In this document: in pieces, positions 33,746 to 46,491 of the stretch
Layout of the letters: each line of letters begins with the position of its first letter
Numbering within the stretch: position 1 is the stretch's first letter
From: Ehretia macrophylla
Lineage: Eukaryota > Streptophyta > Magnoliopsida > Boraginales > Ehretiaceae
Length of the DNA: 64,000 nucleotides
NCBI GenBank assembly: GCA_037974665.1
Contig: CM075764.1
Span: 113,832,325-113,896,324, forward strand
Reading direction: 5' to 3'
The notes under the pieces: generated by a model
Told to the model about the DNA's origin: nothing
The model's database searches: none
What the model saw: only the letters and a program-made list of their open reading frames with translations
Translations under genes and position numbers: made by a program

Positions 33746-34543
33746 CTATTGTCCTTGAGGCTGGTAAGGTTTCTTATTTAGCTGACTTGAACCGGCTCTA
33801 TCAAGTTTCCTCTTTTCAACTCGGGAAGTAGCAGCAAAGATAGCAGAATATGTAGTGAAGTCATGTGAAGCCAAGTGATCCTGAATTTCTGGCCTCAACC
33901 CATTCATAAATTTCCACATCTTTGCCTCAGGGGTACTGACCATGTATTGTGCATAGCGGGACAGTCTGTCGAAGCGGGCCTCATACTGAGCCACTGTCAT
34001 GTTGCCCTTAGTCAAGGTCATAAACTCTTCAATCCGCCTCTGCCTTGAAACTGCAGGTATGTATTTCTCCTTGAAGGCCTTGACGAAGTTACTCCACAAG
34101 TGAGGTGTATGATCAGTTTCCCAAAGTGCCTCCACAGTGTGCCACCAATGCTCAGCATCCCCGTGTAACAGGTACACATCAAACTCAATCTTCTCTTTGT
34201 CAATATAGTTAAGTGGCCTGTAAACCCTTTCAATCTCGGATAGCCAGGCCTCTGCCTTTTCATCATTAGCTTCTCCGAAGAATGTAGATGGGTGAAAATC
34301 AAGGAACTCTCGCATTTTGCTGTTTCTCCCATTGTTACCACCATTCCTGTTGTTGTTACCACCAGCTGCATTGTTGTTATGGGCTGCTTCACGTGCATCT
34401 TGACGTTCCATTTCTCGCAACACGCGATCCATAGCATTCGCCATCATGTTAAACATAGCCATGCCGGGATTAGTTTGGTGAGCATCTCCGGCTTCTTGAG
34501 GCTCATCGCCCCTATGGGTATTGCGGGTACTAGGGCCAGCCAT
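33746..34543 (-). pseudogene. gag of element A (fossil)
   Basis: Minus-strand Gag beginning MAGPSTRNTHRGDEPQEAG. It has an N-rich linker (AGGNNNRNGGNNGRN) and a capsid-like domain with AEAWLSEIERVYRPLNY, LLHGDAEHWWHTVEALW, KYIPAVSRQRRIEEFM and MTVAQYEARFDRLSRYAQYM, typical of chromovirus Gag. It is nearly collinear with G's Gag. The element as a whole cannot be functional. Confidence 0.9.
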
Positions 34544-34799
34544 CTATAGGCACAGATTATTATACACAATTTATTGGAGTACGACAAGGCAAGAATTTAA
34601 TGTATAGAGTATGCAACATACAATTTCACATAGACATAAAATTCTCAGAACAATTAAGACATGTTAATCACATAAGCACGTAGAAACAAAGAAGGCATAT
34701 TTAACATTGGCACACATTAACACACCTAAACAAGTCATCATAACTATCTTAGGGCTTCTACCCATGGTCCGAGAGTTAAAACTGGCTTATGCAATCTAA

Positions 34800-34811
34800 A
34801 CTCTGATACCA
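34800..34811 (-). other. Primer-binding site of element A
   Basis: On the minus strand it reads TGGTATCAGAGT, one base from the initiator tRNA-Met site TGGTATCAGAGC, just inside the 5' LTR. This fixes the minus orientation. Confidence 0.85.
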
Positions 34812-34822
34812 TTAATATAAGG

Positions 34823-37800
34823 TGTCATGCCCCAACCCGACCTATAGAGGTTAGACTAGGCTGTGATCTAATCATTCACGTTCTTTTACGACTATAACCG
34901 ATTGACGAAGGTTAAGCTTATCTGTTAAACTAGAACTCCAATTATTTTCTGAAAAACTGGCAGCATGACGGCTGTAATTAGGCTATTTAGTTTAACCTAA
35001 TTTTTTAAACGCCTCAAAACTTTCAATCTCAGATTCGATTCCAAATAAGATTACTATCTAGCACCAATCGATATGCCTACTAGTTATCTCGAAAGTCTCG
35101 TTTGATTAACAAACCTAGCATGATAACTATGTCCCGTTTATTCGTTAATTCCTGTTACACAAGTACTTGTTGATCTTTCTCTTACTATTAAGCACCTAGG
35201 TGAAATTAAATAGAGTTACAACATTTGATTCTTCACCTAGTGATTGAGTTGCCTATGATAGTTACTAAATCAAAATGGTGAAAGCAACCCACATGATAGA
35301 GTGTTCATCTAGTCATAATCAGTACAAGCCAAAATTATACCCCAAATTACAATGGGGGTCGTTACAATCAACAAAAAACAACATAAGAAATGGTCTTCAA
35401 AATAAACACATCGTTCACAAAATAGCCACAGTTAGGCAAGGCATGTAAGACAGGCAATCACTCCAAGGAGTCATCAACAGGCACATTATCCTCGAATACC
35501 TGTTCCTGATCTTCTGCACATATGATGATAAAAGAGGGTTAGTCCTTATGAACTCAGCGAGGGGGAACGAGAAATACATTTTGAAACTCTTTTCGATTAA
35601 TTTCATGAAAATCCCTTTTTGAAAACATGTCACGTATTACAGATAATAAAGTACGCAAGGTATAAGAATCAAATTGAACAACATATACAATTACCAATCA
35701 TTTCAAGGGTACGGTGAGCTTTTGCTCTCAAGTTCAATCGGTGAGCATTTGCTCTCGATATCATTTTTGATAACAATTGCTACGGCCGGCTTCAATCATC
35801 CACTTATCGCTTCCAATTGGGTGTACTCCGAATGTACCCCGAAATCCTATGACCCAACTCTCCGAGGGTGGAATGCAAAGCGAGAGAGGGAATTAGACCA
35901 TGGTAGTCACGGGAGCACCGGCAAGCCCTATGCCGCCCGGCGTTCGTGAAACGTTACCATGCCACAATGAAAGGTTGCAACCTTGTATACAATGAACATT
36001 TATACCATTTAACAATTCACATTAGGAGGACAACAAAGTAGGTTGCCTCCGAGCAATTTCAAGATCACATATTGCCAAGTAAACGAATGAGGCATGCTTA
36101 ACATGAATTTTCACTTTGTAAAACACGTAGAGTCATATGAACATTAAATGGGCAGCCAAGTAACACATATAAATCAAGTCATATAACTCATTTCGGGGTT
36201 CACGTATCAAGTATTAACATTATACAAGCATGCAACGACATTTATACGAGACCGGATGCAAGAATAGCTCACTTAGCAACATGCAATCATCGGAAATCAT
36301 ATTTAGAGCTATAAGGACAACTACGGGCAGCCTATTAACCACACAATTTGACACATTTAACCAATAGGTCATCTCTTAACAAAAATCATAAGCGTTAGGG
36401 TCTCAATTCTGTGCTTAAACGTGCGATTAAGCAAACCATTCATCAATTAATGATCCCAAGCCATACATCAATCAAATTAGGCAACCTCAACCAACCACAA
36501 CAGTCCACACAACATCCAAGTGCCACAATTCCAAGCATTCAATACCTCAAGCAAGGTCTCAACATGATTCTAAGCACATCACTAAACAAAAACCTCATTG
36601 CAATTGTCTATTTTCCCACATTCGATTTGACATGCAAACAATCTCCAATTCTAGTTAACCAAGTGTTAAATTGAAGCTTAATGAGTGATTTAAATCTAGG
36701 AACAAACCTCGCTGCATTTGGAGTTTGGATTTAGGAGTTATGGCCGAAACCGTGAGACTACGCAAAACTGTCCAGTTTTAGACACATTACGATTTTTTCC
36801 AATTTTGAGGGTCTTAGAGTCAGAATTGGCTTTTGTCTATTTCTTAAAAAAAATGTCCAGAACTGCAAAATATAGCAACCTACCAATTTTTATGCATTTT
36901 GGACATCATTTGCTAAGCTAAAACTGTTTCGTTCTACAAGGTCAGAAGGCTGCCAGATCCTACTTCGTATTTCTAATTTTTCCAGATTTAGACACCTTTC
37001 GATGTTTTGCCATTTTGGAGGCCTTAGAGTCAAAATTGGCCTTGGCATATTTCAACAAAAAAATATTCAGAACTGACAAAACTAGTGGTCTACCAATTTT
37101 AACGCATTTTTATCAAGGTTTACTAAGCCAAATTCTCTTCTAACTACAAGATCAGAAACTGCCAGCAAAACGTTTTTACCTATCTTCAAGTTCTAGCCAA
37201 AAATCTAGCCATGCATGGTCATATAAGCTCATATACACACATATACAACAACTACAGAGGTAAATATAGTCATATGAAGGCATGCATGTGATTTTTGAAA
37301 GCTTTTACAAGAGTTTAACCCTCACCTTAGCAAGTTAATAGATGAAGATGCACAATGTTCTTGAAGATGCACAAATGGAGCTTCTTCCTTGCTTTGGCCG
37401 AGAGATGGCTTGTTTTCCTTTAATTCCTAACTGATTTAGCATGTGAGGATGGCGTGCATGTGGGTGAAACCAAAAGAAATGGAAGAAACTAGCAAAACAT
37501 ACCTAAGGCCGAGAATGATGAGTTTTGTGTGCTTGCATGCGTTTTTTCTTGCTTCTTGCTCTCTTGGGCTGCTATGATCGAGTTTCTTAGAGTCCTTGAG
37601 TGCCTAGGAGAACCTTAGAATGTGAGCTTGAGCTATGGAGATGCATGAAGTAGCCAAGGCCGAGAGATAGAGAGAATGGGAGAGAATGAAAGCGTGAGAG
37701 AATTTTTTGAGAGAGTTTTGATGTTTGTGTGAGCATGTGCCGGCCTTGAGCTTCTAAATTTCTGAATTTTTGTCATCTATTGAGCATTGTTTGAATTGTT

Positions 37801-38388
37801 TAGCATGCTTTGGTGATGTGGCTGAGAATGGTAGCTTGGTAAGTGTGTATAGGAATAGTCTTGAGCTTGTATCATAGTTTGTCTAAGATGGTTTGAAATT
37901 GTGCATTGTTTGACCAAGTGCATTGATATGGTCAGCCAAGGGAGCTCAATATTCTGAATTTTTTTGTTTGTTCAAAGCTTATTTTATTGTAGGTTAGATT
38001 GTGGTATTTTAGGTGCATGGGTTTTGCAAAAGGAATATAGAATAAAGAATAAGAATGTTTAGTGTTTAGCAAAATTTTATCTTCTAGTGCATTGACTTAG
38101 GATTAGAACAATAGTTAGTGGAGTTTGTAGGATTATTCTATAGTCTAGTGTTTTGTGTAGGACGCGTTCTTGATTAGCGTGTGGGCATGCTTTTCTATGT
38201 CTAGGGCACGTACTATGAGACAAATGCACGTAATCCAAGTAAATGCACGCAACACTAAATAAATGCTCGTAAATCAATGCAAGGCACATAAATAAAGACA
38301 CGACTCTTAAACCTAGGTTAAGGCACGCAGTTCAAGGTTAGGACAAACAAAATGAGATATTGCACGCAAATCGAGGTCGGGCCTCACA
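34823..38388 (-). repeat. 5' LTR of element A (right copy, 3566 bp)
   Basis: Plus-strand reading starts TGTCATGCCCCAACCCGACC and ends GGTCGGGCCTCACA, then satellite resumes at monomer position 3. Hairpin 2 lies at 35539-35556. The degenerate ~20-bp repeat with GCACGTAA-like cores is near 38195-38385. Non-coding. Confidence 0.9.
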
Positions 38389-38727
38389 AGTTACGTAGCG
38401 CACAGCATACCGTTGGAAAGCTCTCCGAAAGCTCTACGACGGGGGCAGCAAGCCTGCTGGGCTGCGGCTATTTTCGGAGCCCAAAATCGAACATTTTCAT
38501 CAATTTCGGGACACTTTTCTTCTTTTGCGCTGTTTTTCCGTCCTGGATCGTACGTCGTGAGCCGCAAAAATGATGACAACCTAATCCATCACATTTTTAT
38601 TACCGAATCCCACGGCATCTTGGGCAACATAACTTCACTTCACGTAGAGGCTGGGCCCACAAACCGAGGGCGTGGGGCTTGTGACAAGGTATCCGTCACT
38701 CCAGTGCCCACAACTTTTGATCCGGAA

Positions 38728-40761
38728 GGAGTTACGTGGCGCACAGCATACCGTTGGAAAGCTATCCGAAAGCTCTACGACGGGGGTGGCAAGCTTGATC
38801 GACTGCACCTATTTTTGGAGCCCAAAATCGAATGTTTTTATCAGTTTCGGGACACTTTTCTTCTTTTGCGCTGTTTTTCCATCCTAGATCGTACGCCGTG
38901 AGTCGCAAAAAGGTCGCCAACCTAATCTATCACATTTCTATTACTGAATCCCATAGCTCTTCGGGCAAAACAACTTCACATCACGTAGAGGCTGGGCTTG
39001 CAAACCGAGGGCGTGGGGCTAGTGACCAGGTATCCGTCGCTCCAATGCCCATTACTTTTGATCCGTAAGGAATTACGCGACGCACAGCATACCGTTAGAA
39101 AGCTCTCCGAAAGCTCTACGACGGGAGCAGTGATCTAGCTCAGCTGCGCTTGTTTTCGAAGCCCAAATTTGAACATTTTCATAAGTTTCAGGACACTTTT
39201 CTTCTTTTGCGCTATTTTTCTGTCCCGGATCGTACATCGTGAGCCGCAAAAAGGACGACAACCTAATCCATCACATTTCTATTACCGAATCCCACGGTAC
39301 TTCGGGCAAGACAACTTCACTTCACGTAAAGGCTTGGCCCGCAAACCGAGGGCATTGGGCTTGTGACCAGGTATCTGTCGCTCCGGTGCTCATAACTTTT
39401 GATCCGTAAGTAGTTACGCGGCGCACAGCATACCATTGGAAAGCTCTCTGACAGCTCCACGATGGGGGCAGCAAGCTTGCTTAGCTGTGCCTATTTTCAG
39501 AGTCCAAAAGCGAATGTTTTCATCAATTTCGGGACACTTTTATTTTTTGCGCTGTTTTTCCATCCCGGATCGTACGTCGTGAGCCGCGAAAAAGACGACA
39601 ACCTAATCCATCACATTTCTATTACCAAATCCCACAGCACCTTGGGCAAGACAACTTCACTTCACGTAGAGGATGGGCCTACAAACCGAGGGCGTGGGAC
39701 TTGTGACCAGGTATCCGTCGCTCTGGTGCCCATAACTTTTGATCCGTAAGGAGTTACGCGGCGCACAGCATACCGTTGGAAAGCTCTAAGACGTGGGTGA
39801 CAAGTTTGATCTGCTGCACCTATTTTTAGTGCCCAAAATCGAATGTTTTTATTAGTTTTGGGACATTTTTCTTCTTTTGCGCTTTTTTTCCATCGCAGAT
39901 CGTACGTCAGGACCCACAAGAAGGACGCCAACCTAATCCATCACATTTCTATTACCGAATCCCATGGCTCCTCGGGCAAGACAACTTCAATTCAAGTAAA
40001 GGTTGGGCTCGCAAACCGAGGTAGTAGGTCTAGTGACCAGGTATCCGTTGCTCCGGTACCCATAACTTTTGATCCGTAAGGAATTATGCGGTGCACAACA
40101 TACCATTAGAAAGCTCTCCGAATGATCTACGACCGGAGTAGCGAGCTAGCTAGGCTGCTCATGTTTTCTGAGCCCAAATTTGAACATTTTCATAATTTTT
40201 GAGACACTTTTCTTCTTTTGCGCTGTTTTTTCGTCCGGGATCGTACGTCGTGAGCCGCGAAAAGGACGACAACCTAATCCATCACATTTCTATTACTGAA
40301 TCCCACGGCACTTCGGGCAAGACAACTTCACTTCACGTAGAGGCTGGGCCCGCAAACTGAGGGCATTGGGCTTGTGACCGGGTATCCGTTCCTCTGGTGC
40401 TCATAACTTTTGATCCGTAAGTAATTACGAGGCGCACAACATACCATTGGAAAGCTCTCTGACAGCTCTACGACGGGGGCAGTAAGCTTGCTCAGCTGCG
40501 CCTATTTTCAGAACCCAAAAGTGAATGTTTTCATCAGTTTTGGGGCACTTTTCTTCTTTTGTGCTGTTTTTCCATCCCGAATCGTACATCATGAGCCGCG
40601 AAAAGGATGACAACCTAATCCATCACATTTCTATTACCGAATCCCACGGCACCTTTGGCAAGACAACTTCACTTCATGAAGAGGTTGGGCCTACAAACCA
40701 AGGGCGTGGGGCTTGTGACCTGGTATTGGTCGCTTCGGTGCCCATAACTTTTGATCTGTAA
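38728..40761 (+). repeat. Trimeric higher-order repeat in S3
   Basis: Three successive monomers (38728, 39069, 39410) match the next three (39750, 40080, 40421) through shared variants. Examples are AATGTTTTTAT, CCCAAATTTGAACATTTTCA and AAGCTCTCTGACAGCTC. The period is about 1.01-1.02 kb. Divergence is moderate, so it is an older or decaying unit. Confidence 0.7.
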
Positions 40762-41930
40762 GGAGTTACGCAGCGCATAGCATACTGTTGGAAAGCTCTC
40801 TGAAAGCTCTATGACGGGGGCAACAAACCTGCTCAGCTGCGCCTATTTTCGGAGCCTAAAATTGAACATTTTCATCAGTTTTGGGACGCATTTATTCTTT
40901 TGCGCTGTTTTCCCATCTCGGATCGTACGTCGTGAGCTGCGAAAAGGACGACAACCTAATCCATCACATTTCTATTACCAAATCCCATGGTATTGCTGGC
41001 AAGGCAACTTCACTTCACGTAGAGGTTGGGCCCACAAACCGAGGGCGTGGGGTTTGTGACTAGGTATCCGTCGCTCCGGTGCACATAACTTTTGATATGT
41101 AAGTAGTTAAGCGACGTACAACATACCGTTGGAAAGCTCTCCGAGAGCGCTACGACGGGTACAGCAAGCTTAGGTAGCTGCGCCTATTTTTAGATCCAAA
41201 AATTGAACGTTTTCATAAGTTTCGGGACACTTTTCTTCTTTTGCACTGTTTTACCGTCCCGGATCGTATATCGTGAGCCGCGAAAAGGACGACAACCTAA
41301 TCCATCACATTTCTATTATCGAATCCCATGGAACCTTTGGAATGACAACTTCACTTCACATAGAGGCTAAGCCCGCAAACCGAGGACGTGGGGCTTGTGA
41401 CCAGTATCTATTGCTCCGGTGCCCATAACATTTGATCTGTAAGGAGTTACGCATCACACATCATACCGTTGGAAAGCTCTCCGAAAGCTCTATGATGGGA
41501 ACAACAAACCTACAAGGCTGTGCCTGTTTTCGGAAAACGTTTTCATTAGTTTCGGGATACTTTTCTTCTTTTGCGCTGTTTTTCCATCCTGGATCGTACG
41601 TCGTGAGTCGCGAAAATGACGACAACCTAATCCATCAAATTTCTATTACCGAATCCCACGGCACCTTGGGCAAGACAACTTCACTTCACGTAGAAGCTGG
41701 GCGCACAAATTGAGGGCGTGGGGCTTGTGACTAGGTATCCGTTGCTCTGGTACCCATAGCTTTTGATGCGTAAGGAGTTACGCGGTGCACAGTATACCGT
41801 TGGAAAGCTCTCTGAAAGCTCTACAATGGGGGTAGCAACCCTGATCAGCTGTGCCTTTTTTGGAGCCCAAAATTGAACGTTTTCATTAGTTTCGGGATAC
41901 TTTTCTTCTTTTGTGCTATTTTTTCATCCC

Positions 41931-42401
41931 GGATCGTACGTCGTGAGCCGCAAAAAGGACGCCAACCGAATCCATCACATTTCTATTATCGAATCCCACG
42001 GCACTTCGGGCAAGACAACTTCACTTCACGTAGAGGCTGGACCCACAAACCGAGGGCGTGAGGCTAGTGACAAGTTATCCGGCATTCCGGTGCCTATAAC
42101 TTTTGATCCGTAACGAATTACGCGATACACAGCATACTGTTAGAAAGCTCTCCGAAAGCTCTACGACTGGGGTAGCGAGCTTGCTCTACTGTGCCTATTT
42201 TTGAAGCCCAAACTTAAACATTTTCAACAGTTTCGGGACAGTTTTCTTCTTTTGCGCTTTTTTTGGGTCCCGGATCGTACGTCGTGAGCCGCAAAAAGGA
42301 CGCCAACCGAATCCATCACATTTCTATTACCGAATCCCACGGCACTTCGGGCAAGACAACTTCACTTCACGTAGAGGCTGGACCCACAAACCGAGGGCGT
42401 G
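41931..42401 (+). repeat. Very similar half-monomers in adjacent units
   Basis: Positions 41931-42060 and 42272-42401 (offset 341) differ at only about one position by eye and share the rare AAGGACGCCAACCGAATCC. Neighbouring monomers differ much more. This suggests recent local conversion or duplication. Confidence 0.7.
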
Positions 42402-42874
42402 GGGCTTGTTACCAGGTATCCGTCGCTCCGGTGCCCATAACTTTTGATCTGTAAGTAGTTACGCGGTGCACAGCATACCGTTGGAAAGCTCTCCGAGAGC
42501 TCTACGACGGGGGCAGCAATCTTGCTTAGCTGCGTCTATTTTCAGAGCCCAAAATCAAACATTTTTATTAGTTTTAGAACACTTTTATTCTTTTGCGCTG
42601 TTTTTCCATCCTGGATCGTACCTCATGAGCCGCAAAAAGAATGATAACCTAATCCATCACAATTCTATTACCGAATCCCATGACACCTTGGGCAAGACAA
42701 CTTCACTTCACATAGAGGCTGGGCCCGCAAACCGAGGATGTGGGGCTTGTGACCAGGTATCCGTCGCTCCGGTGTCCACGAGTTTTGGTCTGTAAGAAGT
42801 TACGTGGCACACAACATACCATTGAAAAGCTCTACGAAAGCTTTACGACGAGGGTAAGAAGCCTGCTCGGCTGC

Positions 42875-45800
42875 TATCACGCCCCAACCTGACCTATATA
42901 GGTTAGACTAGGGTGTGATCTAAACATTCAAGTCATATCTCGTACTTAATCGTTCATGAATGTTTAACGCTTAACATTTTAGCCTAAACTCCACAGATTC
43001 TCTGAAAAACCGGCAACATAACGGCTGTAATTGGGCTATTTAGTTTGACCTAATTCTCTAAACGCCTAAAAATTTTCATTCTCAATTTTATTTCTAACTA
43101 AGATTACTATTTATCACCAATCGAAACGCCTACTAGTTATTTCGAAGTCTCGTTTGATTACAGCCTAGCATGGTACTATGTCTCGTTTGTTTGTTAATCC
43201 TTGTTACAAAAGTACCTGTTGATCTTAGCCTAACAATAAGTACCTGCTTAAAATTGGATAGATTTATTTTACTTAATCCTTGCCTGATACTTCATAATCC
43301 TATGATAGATGCTAGCCAATAACGATAGCAAAAACGACCATAGTAGTGTCTGTCTAGTTAGGATCAGTACAAGCCAAAATCAGACCCCAAATTACAACGG
43401 GGGTCATTTACAATACAATAACAAGCAACATAAGAAATGAAATAGTCTTCAAGCAACATATTGTTCACAAAATGGCCATAGTCAAGTAAGGCACGTAGGG
43501 CAAGCAATCATTCCAAGGAATCATCATTAGGCACGTTGTCCTTGGGTACCTGTTCCTGGTCTTCTTTACCTGAGATGATAAAAGAGGGTGAGTCCTTATG
43601 AACTCAGCGAGGGGGAACAAGAATTAAGTTTTGAAACTCATTTTCCGGTTCAACTTATGAAAACCCTTTGCAGGCATGACATGTATCACAAGTAAGTACA
43701 TAATTTAATGTAATAGTAAAAGAACTCAATTACCCGTCTTTCCTCCCGAGGTCCTCTAGGAACCAAGTGAGAGTACTTATATACATAGTGAAAAGGATAC
43801 AGTGAGCTTTTGCTCTTAGTTCATTTCCAGTATCAGTTGTTGCGGCCGGCTTCAATTCATCCCCTTATCACGCCAAATGGTTGTACTCCGGATGTACCCC
43901 GAAATCCTACGACTCAACTCTTCGAAGAAGTCTAGCCCCTAAGCGAGAGAGGGAATTGGACAATGGTAGTCATGGTTGCACCGGCAAGCCCGATGCCGCC
44001 CGGTGTGCGTGAACGCTACCATGCCAGAATGAAAGGTTGCAACCTTGTATGCAATGCACATTTATGACATTTAATATATCACATTAGGAGGACAACAAAG
44101 TAGGTTGCCTCCGAGCAGTCATAAGATTGCACATTGACAAGTAAACAAGCGAGGCACGATATGACATGCAATTTTACTTGAAAAGCACATGGAGTTATAT
44201 GAATATTAAACGGGCAGCCATGTAACGCATGTAAATCAAGTCATATAACTCATTTCAAAGTTCACGTCATCAAATAATAAGATTATTCAACATACAACGA
44301 CATCTATGTGGGACCGGGTGCAAGAAAGGCCTACTTGTCAACATGTAATCATCGAAATCACATTTAGGGCTACAAGGGAAACTACGGGCAGCCTACTAAT
44401 CATATAATTAAACACGATATCTATATGATCAACACTTAGTGAGTTTACCTAGTCACTAGGGTTTCAATTCGTGCTTACCCATGTGATTAAGTCCCAAGTC
44501 ATCTCGTAATTAAACTCAAGCCATGCATTGATTAATTCAAACACCCTCAAGTATTCAAAACAGTCCACACAACATCCAAATGCCACGATCCCAAGCATTT
44601 AATACAACAAGAGAAGCTACAATAATTTTTCTAATCATATCACAAGGTGAAACCCTCACTGCAATGGACTGTTTTCTCACAATCATTAAGACAAACAAAC
44701 AAACTCCAATTCCAGTAAAAAAAAAAGTCAAATTAAAGCTTAAGGAGTGACTAAATCTAGAAAGAAACCTCGCATCATTTGGAGTTCGAGTTCAAGAGTT
44801 ATAGCCAAAACAGTGAGGCTACGCAAAACTGTCCAGATTTGCACACATTTCAATACCTGTCATTTTTTAGGGCCTTAGGGTCAGATTTAGCCTTAGTCCA
44901 TTTCTAACAAAAATGTCTAGAACTGAAAAATATAGCAAAAAACCAAATTTGATTCATTTTTGATATCATTTACTATGTCAAAACTAGTTCGTTTTAAAAG
45001 AACGGTGAATCTGCCAAAACTTGCTTCATTTTCCCAGATTTTCCTGATTTGGATACATTTTGATATTTTTCCATTTTGAGGACCTTATAATCAAAATTAG
45101 CTTTGGCCTATTTCTGTGAATAATTCTCAAAACTGGAAAAAATAGTCACCTACCAATTTTCACGCATTTTCAACCTCATTTACCTGGTCAAAATCACCCC
45201 GCACCAACAAGACAGAAGACTGTCCCATACGCGATTTCATCTATCATCACATTCTAGCCAAATATCTTGCCATGCATGTTTACAAAAGCTCATGAACACA
45301 CATATATCACAAGTACAGAAGTAAAAATAGACATTTAAAGGCATGCATATGGGTTTTAAAAGTTTTTCAAGAAGTTTTAGCCCTCACCTTAGCAAGACAA
45401 CAAAGAAGATGCACAAACTCTTGAGAATGCACAAGATTGACTCTTTTCCTTGCTTAGCTGAGAGACCACTTGATTTTCTCTAATTTCCTAGCTTAGTAAC
45501 CAAGTTCTTAGTAGGTGCATGTGGTTAGAACAAGAAGAAAACGAAATGGAAGCTAACAAACTCACCTAAGCCGAAATGAAAGTGCTATGAGCTTGCATGT
45601 GAGTTTCTTTGCTCCTAGATTTGCTTGGTCGAGCTCCTAGCTTCTTGCATGTCTTGATGAACCATTGAGTGATGAACTTAAGCTATGGAGAGAAGAATTT
45701 CAGCCAAGGCCGAGAGAGAGAGAGAAGAATGAGAGAAAGAATGAGAGAAATTGAAAGAAAAATGAAAAGCTTTGATGGGTATTGATGCTTGTCTGCCTAG

Positions 45801-46451
45801 GGCTTTGTAAAATCAGAATTTTGTGTCTTCAAGAAGCATTTTTGAATTGTCTAGTATGGGCATGGAGTTTGTGTCGAGAATATGGAGCCTTGGGTAGAGT
45901 TTTGAGCCAATTTTTTTATGCTTTGTGTCAGAGTATGTCATAGAATGTTTAGGTACAAATTTTGAAATTGAATTGCATGCACAAACGCAAGAGGTGGTCG
46001 GCCAAGGCAATACAAAATTCTGAATTTTTGTTATCTTTTGAGCATTATTTTAATTGTGTGTTTGGGATATGCAAAGAATAAAGAATAAAGAAAAAAGAAT
46101 GCTTAGCTTTTGGTGCAATTTCGTTTTCTAGTGAGTTGAATTAGCAATTTAATATTAGTTAGTGGAGTTTGTAGGATTAATTAATGATCTAGTGCTTCGT
46201 GTAAGATGCTTTCTTGATTAGCGTGAGGGCACGCTTTCCTAAGTTTAGGGCACGCACTATGAGGTACGGTTCAAGCTACGAGACGAATGCACGTTTTTCA
46301 AGTAATTGCATGCAACCCTAAATGTATTTACGTAATTCAATGCAAGGCACACAAAATGAAACACAATTCTTAAACCTAGGTCAAGGCACGCAAATCTAGG
46401 TTAAGGCACACGAAACGAGGTATTGCACGCAAATCGAGGTCGGGCCTCACA
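42875..46451 (-). repeat. 3' LTR of element G (left copy, 3577 bp)
   Basis: Plus-strand reading runs from ATCACGCCCCAACC-like sequence to GGGCCTCACA, followed by the polypurine tract. Hairpin 2 (inverted) is at 43589-43606. The acceptor-like signal is complementary to 43570-43572, the donor-like one to 45383-45387, and a second donor-like site (CTTAG|GTGAGT on the minus strand) lies at 45561-45565. A GA-repeat is near 45712-45760 and the ~20-bp repeats near 46220-46450. Confidence 0.92.
43570..45387 (-). other. Candidate intron-like segment, left LTR of G
   Basis: On the minus strand CTAAG|GTGAGGG (at 45387) precedes CCCTCTTTTATCATCTCAG (ending at 43570), 1818 nt. This is the counterpart of the pairs in B, C and D. 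Hairpin 2 sits just before the acceptor-like end. Not shown to be spliced. Confidence 0.35.
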
Positions 46452-46466
46452 TCCTCTCCTCCTTAA
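46452..46466 (-). other. Polypurine tract of element G
   Basis: Minus strand reads TTAAGGAGGAGAGGA directly before the LTR start TGTGAGGCCCG, preceded by GAAATTCTTT. Confidence 0.85.
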
Positions 46467-46491
46467 AAGAATTTCGTCTCGAAATTCAATA

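Larger units (their letters stand above)
13340..38388 (-). mobile_element. Element A: Tekay-type Ty3/gypsy chromovirus hosting three nested insertions
   Basis: Minus-strand element, read from right to left: 5' LTR (34823-38388), primer site, gag, protease, reverse transcriptase, RNase H, integrase with chromodomain, polypurine tract, 3' LTR (13340-16869). Elements E, D and C interrupt it, each flanked by its own 5-bp target duplication. Removing them leaves about 11.9 kb, close to G at 11.9 kb. Apart from the insertions, the coding region carries roughly eight interruptions, so A is a fossil. Its two LTRs differ by about 5-6% over the stretch compared by eye, suggesting an age of order 2 million years at commonly used plant LTR rates. 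Its left LTR lacks about the first 20 bases and abuts element B, while its right LTR abuts satellite. There is therefore no target duplication, and the left edge is a deletion or recombination junction. Confidence 0.9.
38389..42874 (+). repeat. Satellite block S3, ~340-bp tandem monomers
   Basis: Same satellite and orientation as S1 and S2. Starts include 38728, 39069, 39410, 39750, 40080, 40421 and 40762. It is bounded by the LTR of A on the left and by G on the right. G interrupts a monomer within GCTCGGCTGC, and the array resumes in phase at 54769. No gene is seen. Confidence 0.95.

Noticed and set aside
8964-38388. B and A as one element with a target duplication
   Set aside because: They are in opposite orientation, the left flank (GCTAGG) and right flank (AGTTA) do not match, and the satellite phase differs. 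They are separate insertions joined by rearrangement.
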